Shown here: positions 1 through 7,201 of the stretch, piece after piece
Numbering within the stretch: position 1 is the stretch's first letter
Layout: every line of letters starts with the position of its first letter
From: Limiplasma sp036652695
GTDB lineage: Bacteria > Bacillota > Clostridia > Christensenellales > Aristaeellaceae
DNA length: 64,000 bases
Direction: 5' to 3'
NCBI GenBank assembly: GCA_036652695.1
Contig: JAVVVJ010000002.1
Coordinates: forward strand, 1-64,000
The notes under the pieces: model-generated
The model's database searches: none
What the model saw: only the letters and a program-made list of their open reading frames with translations
What the model was told of the DNA's origin: nothing
Made by a program: the position numbers and the translations under genes

Positions 1-2
1 AT

Positions 3-197
3 CTTGTTTCGCCTTTGGCTATCGAGAACTATAGGGCGTTGAGCAAGACCTTTGTAATTCCTGTTGACTCGCTGGTTTTGTACAATTCACAGATTACGCA
101 ATTCTGCGATCAACTGGCTGCCGGCACTATCAGTCTTGATATGTTCATACATCGTTGCAATGAATATGTAGAAATGATCTATGCGGAGAATAAATAA
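3..197 (+). CDS. C-terminal fragment of a probable extracellular solute-binding protein
   Basis: The frame is open to the left edge of the window, so only the last 64 codons or so are present; a TTG at 15 is not a credible true start. The tail has a helix-rich shape of the kind 'aromatic/acidic, G-x-I-S-L-x-x-F-I, then E-Y-V-x-M-I-Y', ending in polar residues. This resembles the last helices of family-1 ABC solute-binding proteins. The assignment rests only on this short tail and could be wrong. No terminator hairpin with a U-tract is evident in the 170 bases that follow. Confidence 0.45.
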   Translation, partial: LVSPLAIENYRALSKTFVIPVDSLVLYNSQITQFCDQLAAGTISLDMFIHRCNEYVEMIYAENK

Positions 198-364
198 AGT
201 AAATTGTTTGTGATTACAAAATCAAGAGCGATTAGGCGACAGTCATGACCATTTTCGGAGCTCCTACACGCTTCTGCGAAACGTCGAGATATCGCATAAG
301 AGGCAAAATCAGGTGCGGAGAAGCAATTAGCCTTCCGCCATCTGTTTTGTATCGCTTTTTTCAC

Positions 365-672
365 TCACGCCCTGCGCTTTTTCCGTATCGTCAGTACAAG
401 CCCAAGTCCGCCCAGTAAACACATTCCCAGCCAAAGCAGAGGCATGCTGTTATCACCAGTTTTCGGAGGAATAATCAAAGCTTCATAATCCAACCGTTAT
501 AAATCTCCAACCAGTCGCTGAATTCGCCGTTTTCATCAGAAACTGCTGAGGAGTTGGCACTCATCACTTTGCTTATGACAAGGCCATCATAACGAATATA
601 CTTGTTCCCGCTTTTAGGAAAAGCGATATACACAGATAGCAATAAAATAATGAACGTAATCAAATAAGAAAT
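365..672 (-). pseudogene. Broken lamin-tail-domain surface protein with sortase signal
   Basis: Read on the minus strand, a hydrophobic segment (about 669-619) is followed by LVISKVMSANSS and SDWLEIYN (about 580-494), the opening of a lamin-tail domain as found in CotH-like surface proteins. That frame ends at about 475. A second frame (about 455-365) encodes PPKTGDNS, a hydrophobic stretch and a RKKRRA tail, which is a complete LPxTG-like sortase sorting signal. The two ends therefore survive in different frames with the middle of the gene missing: an internal deletion plus frameshift. The upstream end runs into the IS630 remnant, so insertion or rearrangement probably removed the original start. 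The parent protein was presumably exported and cell-wall anchored. Confidence 0.6.
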
Positions 673-965
673 CACCCGCTGGTATACGCCCTCTTGTACC
701 GTGTCACCACATTCGAGAATATCGTTATGCTTTTGATGCGGTAGAACCACTCACAGGTGAGAACTTCTTTCTTGCCATGCTGCTTTGCAACACGAATTGC
801 ATGACAATATTTCTTGAACAATTATCTTTACAATACCCTGATGATACAATTTTGTTAGTTTGCGATGGTGCGGCATGGCATAAATCAAATGCACTAAAGT
901 GCCCTAAAAACATAGAACGGCTGTGCAAAAACCAAGGCCGCAGAAACCGAAAAAAAGGATTGTAG
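660..965 (+). mobile_element. IS630-family transposase remnant (DDE domain fragment)
   Basis: From 660 the frame has no start codon but reads as IS630/DDE_3 transposase: GIRPLVPCHH, REYRYAFDAVEPLTGE, FLEQLSLQYPDD, then ILLVCDGAAWHKS, which holds the second catalytic Asp, and CPKNIE. The expected continuation with the final Asp/Glu region is replaced by about a dozen unrelated basic residues and a stop. The first catalytic Asp region is also missing. The copy is dead, and no terminal inverted repeats could be identified. It abuts the broken surface-protein gene on the other strand. Confidence 0.7.
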
Positions 966-1076
966 TTCAATGCCGCAGAACGAACAACATATTCGTGAAA
1001 TTCATGCAGACTTTTTCGTCTCTCCCGACTCTATATAGTGTATCGCGATACGAATGCCAGAAAGAGAAGTGATCCC

Positions 1077-1562
1077 ATGGAAGTCAGACATCAGCGTGAG
1101 CCGCGTTTCACCGAGGCTATTCAGATGAACCGCGTCGCAATGTTCCGCATTGCGCGTGCAATGCTACATTCGGATGTGGATGCCGAAGACGCTGTTTCGT
1201 CCGCAACACTAAATGCATGGAAGAATCTTCCGCAACTCAAATCGATGGACAACATTCGTCCGTGGCTCATGCGTATTACTGTGAATGCCTGCCATGATAT
1301 TCTCCGCAAGCGTAAGCGTGAAGTCCCGTATGATACGCTGCCAGAACCACAGCTGATGGCCGAAGAAACGCCACTATGGATGTACATCGAAATGTTAACA
1401 CCAAGCCATGCGGCGATCATGCAGATGCGCTTTGGAGAAGGAATGGCGCTTGAGGACATTTGCAATGCTTTGCATCTGTCCAAGGGAACCGTTTCGTCTC
1501 GGATCACACGGGGAAAACAGGAACTAAAGCGTCTGATGGAGCGGGAGGTGCAGCGCATATGA
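1077..1562 (+). CDS. ECF-type RNA polymerase sigma factor
   Basis: This 161-residue protein has a sigma-70 region 2 (about residues 13-82, with AEDAVSSATLNAWKNL and RPWLMRITVNACHD) and a region 4 helix-turn-helix (about 105-158, with LEDICNALHLSKGTVSSRI). Regions 1 and 3 are absent, as in extracytoplasmic-function sigma factors. I chose the ATG at 1077, which has a weak AGAGAAG about 8 bases upstream; the frame also allows a GTG at 1038. The stop overlaps the start of the next gene (ATGA), the usual arrangement for a sigma factor and its membrane anti-sigma partner. The regulon cannot be told from here. Confidence 0.88.
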   Translation: MEVRHQREPRFTEAIQMNRVAMFRIARAMLHSDVDAEDAVSSATLNAWKNLPQLKSMDNIRPWLMRITVNACHDILRKRKREVPYDTLPEPQLMAEETPLWMYIEMLTPSHAAIMQMRFGEGMALEDICNALHLSKGTVSSRITRGKQELKRLMEREVQRI

Positions 1563-3463
1563 CGGAGCATGAACTCTATGATTGGATGCAGCAAGAACAG
1601 CATCCTATTCCGGAAGGTTTTGAAGAACGTAGCGATCTCCTCTTGCAAAAACTCGCACACCAAGAGAGAAAGGGTAACGTGAAAAAGATTGTTTTGATCG
1701 CATTGGCAGCAACGCTACTATTGGGGAGCATCGCATATGCTGCAACACAGGTTGATTTGGTGGCATTGGTAGTTGGAAACCAGGCGGCAACGCCTGATCA
1801 AAACCAATATGTGACGGAGGGAACACAATACGCAGTCATCACCCGCGTAGCATCAGGCGAAAGCGCCCGTGGAGACTATCAGAGGAATAGCTTGGCTGAT
1901 CATTCTGTCCAAGATGCCTACATCGCCAATATTACTTCCTTCGTGGATGGCGCACGGCTGGTGATCGGTTTCACCAAGGCTAAGGTGGGGAAAGAAATCA
2001 CAATTTCCTGTGATGATTTCTTTGTGAATGATGAACCGGTGGCCGGAGGGCTGATGGAGAAGGAGGGCGTTTATTCGCTGGATGCAGAGCTGCCAACAGC
2101 ACTTTTAGGTAAAGAGCTCCATGTCGTTTTGCCGCTGCAACTGTTCGATGGGAATCAAGCAACTGGATACCAGTACATATTCTTCGATATGCAGACGATG
2201 CATGTGGAGAATACAACGCGGATATCCGCAAAGCTCAGCGATCAAATGACCCTGACTTTGCTGGAAGGAACATTCTCACCGCTAGGTCTGCGAATCCCGT
2301 TGCAGATTGAGGGTGGCCCGATGGTCAGCTTCTATGGCGACTACGAATGCTTTTTGAATGACCAGAAGGTGGATGACGCATGGCAAGGCGGTTATGAGGA
2401 GGCAGATGATGTAATTGCCTTGAATGCTGCAACGCTCCCAGAGAAAATCGAGCTTCGCATGCATTGGCAGGAAACCGAAGGCGGTAATGTTTACGAATGC
2501 ACCGGAGCAGCAACCTTCTACCTGATTTCAGGGCAAACCACCATTGCTGACGTTGTGCGGGAATTTGCGTATCAGCAGCCCGGCACGACTCCGACTCCGA
2601 CATTTTCAGGGGATGTAGCATGCTTTGATTTGAACGTTGCACCACATTCGTATACGCTTAAGCCGCGGCGGGTGGATATGGCACAGTTGGCGGCAATAGC
2701 AGAAGCTGTTATTACACGGGAAGTCCTTCAAAGCGCGGTGTGCGTGGAAGAAAGCGCAACGCAATACACCTACTATGCGGATGCAAGTCGCAAATCGATT
2801 ATTGCAAACGTTTGGTATGATCCAAGCAACGGTGAACTCGACATCATGGGACCCGGCGCTACGGATGAAAACTGGCTTGGCGATGTGGATGCACCGAACT
2901 GTAAAATGTCGCGTGCTGACGCAAAGACGATTGCCGAAGCGTTTATGGCGCAGCTTGGCTATACGCGGGAAACGCTGCGCCTTGAGCGCACCGAGGCCTT
3001 TGTCGCCAATCGTCAGGGTGGATACTACCTTTATATCAACGTATTGGATGATGGCATGCCACGCTATGTGAATCGCGGTGGATACGTTGGCTCGCAGTGG
3101 AGGCTGATGATCAAAGAGCGCGGCGTTTGTCAAGTCACAGGTCGTCTTGTTGATGTCACCGCTCAGGTTTCCATAAAGGATGCCCTTACCATACAAGAAG
3201 CGCAGCAGAAGGTGCTGAAGGCTGTCCAGTCGGGACAGTTCAATCCATTCATTCATGCAGATGCAGCACTGACAGAGGTTCGTGCAGTCAGCTATGATCC
3301 GAATCGAAACGGGCAGAATGGCAGCAGTGCGAATATCCCTGTTTGGGAATTCGATTTTCTTGAGGACGGAAGCGATTGGGTTCTGCAAATCTGCGTCAAT
3401 CGTCAAACCGGGGAAATTTTCAACCCGCAAGATACAGCTGGAATGCCAATGGTGATGCAATAA
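1559..3463 (+). CDS. Membrane anti-sigma-factor-like protein with large extracellular domain
   Basis: The 634-residue protein has a short cytoplasmic part (residues 1-42, with HELYDWMQQEQ), one membrane helix (about 43-62, IVLIALAATLLLGSIAYAA) and a large outer domain of about 570 residues. This topology matches RsiV/DUF4179-type anti-sigma factors. The outer part ends with PepSY/YcdB-like stretches such as ADAKTIAEAFMAQLGY and TIQEAQQKVLKAV. The ATG at 1559 has GGGAGGTG upstream and overlaps the sigma factor stop, so translation is probably coupled. I infer that it holds the sigma factor inactive and senses something outside the cell; the signal is unknown. Confidence 0.7.
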   Translation: MTEHELYDWMQQEQHPIPEGFEERSDLLLQKLAHQERKGNVKKIVLIALAATLLLGSIAYAATQVDLVALVVGNQAATPDQNQYVTEGTQYAVITRVASGESARGDYQRNSLADHSVQDAYIANITSFVDGARLVIGFTKAKVGKEITISCDDFFVNDEPVAGGLMEKEGVYSLDAELPTALLGKELHVVLPLQLFDGNQATGYQYIFFDMQTMHVENTTRISAKLSDQMTLTLLEGTFSPLGLRIPLQIEGGPMVSFYGDYECFLNDQKVDDAWQGGYEEADDVIALNAATLPEKIELRMHWQETEGGNVYECTGAATFYLISGQTTIADVVREFAYQQPGTTPTPTFSGDVACFDLNVAPHSYTLKPRRVDMAQLAAIAEAVITREVLQSAVCVEESATQYTYYADASRKSIIANVWYDPSNGELDIMGPGATDENWLGDVDAPNCKMSRADAKTIAEAFMAQLGYTRETLRLERTEAFVANRQGGYYLYINVLDDGMPRYVNRGGYVGSQWRLMIKERGVCQVTGRLVDVTAQVSIKDALTIQEAQQKVLKAVQSGQFNPFIHADAALTEVRAVSYDPNRNGQNGSSANIPVWEFDFLEDGSDWVLQICVNRQTGEIFNPQDTAGMPMVMQ

Positions 3464-3524
3464 GCACAACAATGTTCGCTTCTTCATCTTTCGTGAACAT
3501 TAAAACTGTATGATCGACTCCATT

Positions 3525-3576
3525 GGAAAAAACCCGCCTGCAAGGCAAGCCATCGCAGCTCGCTTTGCAGGCGGGT
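3525..3576 (-). terminator. Rho-independent terminator (minus strand)
   Basis: There is a perfect 12-bp inverted repeat, ACCCGCCTGCAA at 3532-3543 and TTGCAGGCGGGT at 3565-3576. Read on the minus strand, the hairpin is followed by a T-run (complement of the A-run at 3526-3531). It fits as the end of transcripts coming from the alpha-mannosidase gene or from the recombinase remnant between them. Confidence 0.8.
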
Positions 3577-3581
3577 ACGCA

Positions 3582-3671
3582 TTACGCTTGGAACACCAGC
3601 GTTCCATCGCTCTCCACCATCAGGCTTTCCACCGTTGCGTTCCAAAGACACTCGTCAAAGGCTCTGCCCAT
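3582..3671 (-). pseudogene. Possible serine-recombinase C-terminal remnant
   Basis: A 29-codon minus-strand frame reads FDECLWNATVESLMVE and then SDGTLVFQA before the stop. It resembles the tail of large serine recombinases (FDE-x-LW-x-x-TV-x-x-x-x-V followed by a DG-x-L-x-F strand). It sits directly before a strong minus-strand terminator, as a real gene end would. Nothing upstream belongs to the same frame because the alpha-mannosidase occupies that DNA. The match is short and only suggestive. Confidence 0.35.
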
Positions 3672-3679
3672 AGGCGCGG

Positions 3680-3708
3680 GGGTTGGGGGCGCGAAGCCCC
3701 CACAAGCT
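3680..3708. repeat. GC-rich inverted repeat after alpha-mannosidase
   Basis: GGGGGC-GCGAA-GCCCCC forms a short strong hairpin just after the alpha-mannosidase stop codon, preceded by a second G-run. It has no T-tract on either strand, so it is more likely an mRNA 3' end stabiliser or a worn repeat than a terminator. Confidence 0.4.
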
Positions 3709-6700
3709 TACCCGTGAAGACGCACCGTCAAAATCTGGAATGGAGCGGCATGCAGTGCAATGCCATCCTTGCCGATTTCCAGCGCTTCCTGCTCGTTTTC
3801 CAGCATGTCGCATAGGCTGGCCTTGGCGAAGGGTAGGTTCACCTGCAGGTGGAAGGGCAAATCCATGTTCAAGCTCTCGTATAGGCGCACGATCAGATCG
3901 CCGCTGCCGTCCTCGGCAGGCTTCACAGTATCAATAAAGATATTTGCCTTGTCCACAGCCATGGCGCTAAAGCGCTCCGCATGGCCGGGCGCGGTGATTG
4001 CGGGCACGTTGAGATCATAGCCTTCACGCACCACGCCGCTTTGAGCAAACGCGCCATCCCACGCATAGAGCGCGTAGGTGAAGGTGTGCGTACCCTGATC
4101 GGCGCGCATCTCGGGCGAGGCGGCAGCGCGCAGCAGCGTCAGTTCAATGGACGAGCCGTTGACGCTCACGCCGTACTTGCAGTTGTTGAGCACTGCAAAG
4201 CCGTGGCTCTCATCGCAAAGCGCGGTATAGCGATGGTTGCAGACCTCAAAGCGATCCTTGTCATAGGCGCGGCTGCGGTGCGTGGGGCGCTTCACGTAGC
4301 CAAATTGCATCTCGTGAATGGCTTCGTTGCTGCGCGGCGTGCCGGTGAAGGATACCTTCAATAGGCGGTGCAGCTCGTGCCAATCCACATTGGTGACAAA
4401 ATCCAGCCGCTCGCCGATGGCGCTCAGCGTGATTTCCTGCTCCAGCACAGAGCCGTCCAGCTCGCGGCGCAGTTTGAGAACAGCTTTGGCGCCTCCCGCG
4501 CACACAACGCTTAGCTCAGCCTTACGCGCAAGCTCCACGGGCTGTTCAATATAATTGCTGTCGATATCCCATGCGTCAAACAGACGCGGAACATCCTTGT
4601 ACATGAGCATCCGGTTCATGGGCTGCGCTACAAACTCGCGCCCAGTCTCCTTGCGCACGAAGCTCACAACCTCGCCAAGCTCGTTGAGCACGGCCTTGAC
4701 AAGCTCGTTTTCAAGCACAGCGCCAGTTGCGGTAAGGGTGGCAACCGCGCGGGGGGCTTCAAGCGCCGCCTCGCCGGGCAGCAACGCAACAACGCCCATA
4801 GGCGGAAGCTCCACAATGGCCACGCCGTCAAGCACAGGCACGGTTTCACCCTCCAGGGTTTTTGCGCCGGAGCCAAAGCTTGCTGGTAACTTCACCAAAG
4901 CCTTGCGCGGGAAGGAAAGGGAGTTAAAAACCGTCAAGCCATCGCCGCTGACAAGCTGCTCGCGCGCTGCCTGCGCAATTTCAACGGCCTCTGCCTGCAA
5001 CTTGGCATGCGCCTGATTGGCCTCCACGTAGACGCGGGCGATGGAGGAGCCGGGCAGAATATCGTGGAACTGGTGCAAAAGCAACACCTTCCACAGCCTG
5101 TCCATCTCCGCGAGCGGATAGGCATGGCCGCGCTTTTCTGCCAGCGCACCCCATAGCTCCGCCTCACGCAAAGCAAGCTCGCTCAAGCGGTTGTTCTTCT
5201 TCACCTTTGCCTGCGAGGTATAGGTGCCGCGGTGGGCAGAGAAATACAGCTCGCCGTCCCATGTGTTTTTGGGCGCGCCTTCCTTCTCCATCTCCTCAAA
5301 GAACTGCTGCGGACCCATCATTTCCAGCTTGGGCATACCCTCCAAATCGCGCTCGCGCAGGGCATACTCTACATGATCGCGCGTGGGGCCGCCGCCGCCA
5401 TCGCCATAGCCAAACGGCACAAAGAACGCATCCAAATCGCGCGTCTGCACGCGGTTCTTCCAAACGCCATACAGCTCCTCGGGCTTGGTATCGTAGGTAT
5501 AGCTGGTGGGCAGGAAGGAGGTCACAGCGCTGCCGTCCATACCCTTCCACGTAAAGTAATGGTAGGGGAACTGATCGCCCTCGTTATAGCTCCAGAAAAT
5601 TTTCTGCGTTACGAGGTAATTGACGCCGCACCCGCGCAAAATCTGCGGCAAAGCGGCGGTATAGCCGAAGGTATCGGGCAGCCAAAGCACCTTGCTGTCC
5701 ACGCCTAGCTCGTCGCGGTAAAAACGCTTGCCATGCACAAGCTGACGGATCAGCGCCTCACCGCTTGCCATGTTGGTATCCGGCTCCACATACATCGCGC
5801 CATCGGCGATCCACTGTCCGCGCTTGATGGCGGCGCGAATGCGCTCGTACAGCTCCGGATAGTGCTCGCGGCACATCTCATAGGAGGCGGGTTGGCTCTG
5901 GATGAACTTGTATTCGGGATAGCGCTCCAACAGCCGGAGCTGCTGTGCAAAGGTGCGTGCGGTCTTGCGGTGGGTTTCCGCCATGGGCCACAGCCACGCA
6001 AGGTCAAGGTGCGCGTTGCCAACGGCGCAAAAGCGCGGCGCGGTGCTGCCATTGCTGGCGTGCATAAGCGGGTGGAGCAGCTCGCGCGCGGCGCGGTAAT
6101 CCGCATCGCGCCCCGCCGCGTCCTGTTCAAAGTCCACGGTGCGGGTATAGGCCTCCAGCCCCTCGGCGATCTTTGCCGCGCGCAAGGAGGTTGCGTCCAT
6201 ACAATGCATGAGCTGATCCAGCGTTTCCACATCCATCATCAGCTGATAGGCGTCCTCGCACCACTCGCCCACGCTGGAATGGCCGACGGTCGCGCGCTTG
6301 CCCTCCTCCAGCGGATCAGCAAAGCTGCCGGGAAGCACCGGACCCGTAGCACAGCCGCCCACATCCGGAAAGAAATGCCCGGCATAGACTTCGAACAGCA
6401 AATGGAAGCGCTCGCCGCCTTCCGCTTGCTCCGCAAGGATGTTATCCACCATGTAATGATGCGGCGTCTTGACCCATTCCGCGCGCCGCGTGCCAAACGT
6501 TAGGCCGTTCACAAACAGCGTTGCCTCGCCGGACAGGTTCAGATCCATCACGATCTTCTTGCCGCGCGCCTCTTGGGGCAGTGTGACATCCGCGCGCAGC
6601 CACATATATTCCCAGGTATGCCCCCAAGCATATCCCTCTGGGATGGGCGAAAAATTGCCCTTGGCAGCCTCGCCGGGCGTAAGGTGCTCCATGGTGGTAA

Positions 6701-6803
6701 ATCCTTCAAAGGAAATCGTTTGTAGCGGACGATACAGATCCTGCTTGAGCGTGCGCGTCCAATGCTGGATGCGCGCTGTGTATTCGGAGTGCATAAGTGC
6801 CAT
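3708..6803 (-). CDS. Alpha-mannosidase, glycoside hydrolase family 38
   Basis: This enzyme of about 1031 residues hydrolyses alpha-linked mannose, probably from glycans taken up by the cell, because no signal peptide is visible. GH38 landmarks are clear: GNAHLDLAWLWP with the metal-binding His/Asp, WLPDTFGYTAALPQIL with the nucleophile Asp, and HQFHDILPGSS near the end of the middle domain, followed by the long C-terminal beta region. The ATG at complement 6803 lies 9 bases from AGGAGG; a TTG one codon earlier is also possible. It is a single-gene unit with its own promoter (6840-6868). Length is normal for the bacterial family, and there is no neighbouring sugar transporter. Confidence 0.95.
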   Translation of the reverse strand: MALMHSEYTARIQHWTRTLKQDLYRPLQTISFEGFTTMEHLTPGEAAKGNFSPIPEGYAWGHTWEYMWLRADVTLPQEARGKKIVMDLNLSGEATLFVNGLTFGTRRAEWVKTPHHYMVDNILAEQAEGGERFHLLFEVYAGHFFPDVGGCATGPVLPGSFADPLEEGKRATVGHSSVGEWCEDAYQLMMDVETLDQLMHCMDATSLRAAKIAEGLEAYTRTVDFEQDAAGRDADYRAARELLHPLMHASNGSTAPRFCAVGNAHLDLAWLWPMAETHRKTARTFAQQLRLLERYPEYKFIQSQPASYEMCREHYPELYERIRAAIKRGQWIADGAMYVEPDTNMASGEALIRQLVHGKRFYRDELGVDSKVLWLPDTFGYTAALPQILRGCGVNYLVTQKIFWSYNEGDQFPYHYFTWKGMDGSAVTSFLPTSYTYDTKPEELYGVWKNRVQTRDLDAFFVPFGYGDGGGGPTRDHVEYALRERDLEGMPKLEMMGPQQFFEEMEKEGAPKNTWDGELYFSAHRGTYTSQAKVKKNNRLSELALREAELWGALAEKRGHAYPLAEMDRLWKVLLLHQFHDILPGSSIARVYVEANQAHAKLQAEAVEIAQAAREQLVSGDGLTVFNSLSFPRKALVKLPASFGSGAKTLEGETVPVLDGVAIVELPPMGVVALLPGEAALEAPRAVATLTATGAVLENELVKAVLNELGEVVSFVRKETGREFVAQPMNRMLMYKDVPRLFDAWDIDSNYIEQPVELARKAELSVVCAGGAKAVLKLRRELDGSVLEQEITLSAIGERLDFVTNVDWHELHRLLKVSFTGTPRSNEAIHEMQFGYVKRPTHRSRAYDKDRFEVCNHRYTALCDESHGFAVLNNCKYGVSVNGSSIELTLLRAAASPEMRADQGTHTFTYALYAWDGAFAQSGVVREGYDLNVPAITAPGHAERFSAMAVDKANIFIDTVKPAEDGSGDLIVRLYESLNMDLPFHLQVNLPFAKASLCDMLENEQEALEIGKDGIALHAAPFQILTVRLHG

Positions 6804-6839
6804 CAATAGATTCCTCCTTATTGTTGCGATCCTTTGTCT

Positions 6840-6868
6840 ATCATAACAAAACAGCGCATGAACAGCAA
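6840..6868 (-). promoter_or_regulatory. SigA-type promoter of the alpha-mannosidase gene
   Basis: On the minus strand the -35 is TTGCTG (6863-6868) and the -10 is TATGAT (6840-6845), with a 17-bp spacer. The start codon follows about 35 bases downstream behind an AGGAGG. Confidence 0.6.
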
Positions 6869-7096
6869 GAGCTTTTGATTATTTCTTGTGAATGAACATA
6901 CAGTGACCGTGCATTCGTAGATTCCGTAATTTTCAGCCTCCTACAGCCCATCAAATTCCTTATTTGATAGTGCGGTATGAGAAGGTACACAATCGTAAAT
7001 TTGTAATTTTTACAAAAAATAGCCTGTCCTAATGCTTTGGAAAATGGTTTGGGTGGGCAAACGTTAAAAACCCGCGCTTTTTCGGGCGCAAAACGA

Positions 7097-7125
7097 TTGA
7101 ACTATGTGCAGAGTGATGCTATAAT
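7097..7125 (+). promoter_or_regulatory. SigA-type promoter of the FMN-binding protein gene
   Basis: The -35 is TTGAAC (7097-7102) and the -10 is TATAAT (7120-7125), with a 17-bp spacer. The TTG start codon lies about 75 bases further on. It is one of the best matches to consensus in the window. Confidence 0.75.
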
Positions 7126-7201
7126 AAATACGTAGCATAAGGTGATTTCAGAAAATAAACGAACAGGAATCATCCCCATTATGATGATGAGGTGAAGGAC
7201 C

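Larger units (their letters stand above)
6804..7201. other. 398-bp intergenic region between divergent genes
   Basis: This region separates the alpha-mannosidase from the FMN-binding protein. It holds one promoter facing left (6840-6868), one facing right (7097-7125) and an AT-rich centre. I see no open frame with a ribosome binding site, no tRNA and no clear riboswitch in it. Confidence 0.6.

Noticed and set aside
179..364. 61-codon minus-strand frame at the left edge
   Set aside because: It has no ribosome binding site and no similarity to any family; it lies after the stop of the broken surface gene.
2606..3487. 293-codon minus-strand frame opposite the anti-sigma gene
   Set aside because: The plus-strand reading has a signal, membrane helix and operon overlap; this one has no motif.
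3470..3501. AATGTTC/GAACATT inverted repeat after the anti-sigma gene as a terminator
   Set aside because: The stem is weak, the loop is long and no T-run follows; at best it is a low-quality 3' hairpin.
5733..6503. 256-codon plus-strand frame inside the alpha-mannosidase
   Set aside because: It is an antisense shadow of conserved GH38 sequence without a start signal.
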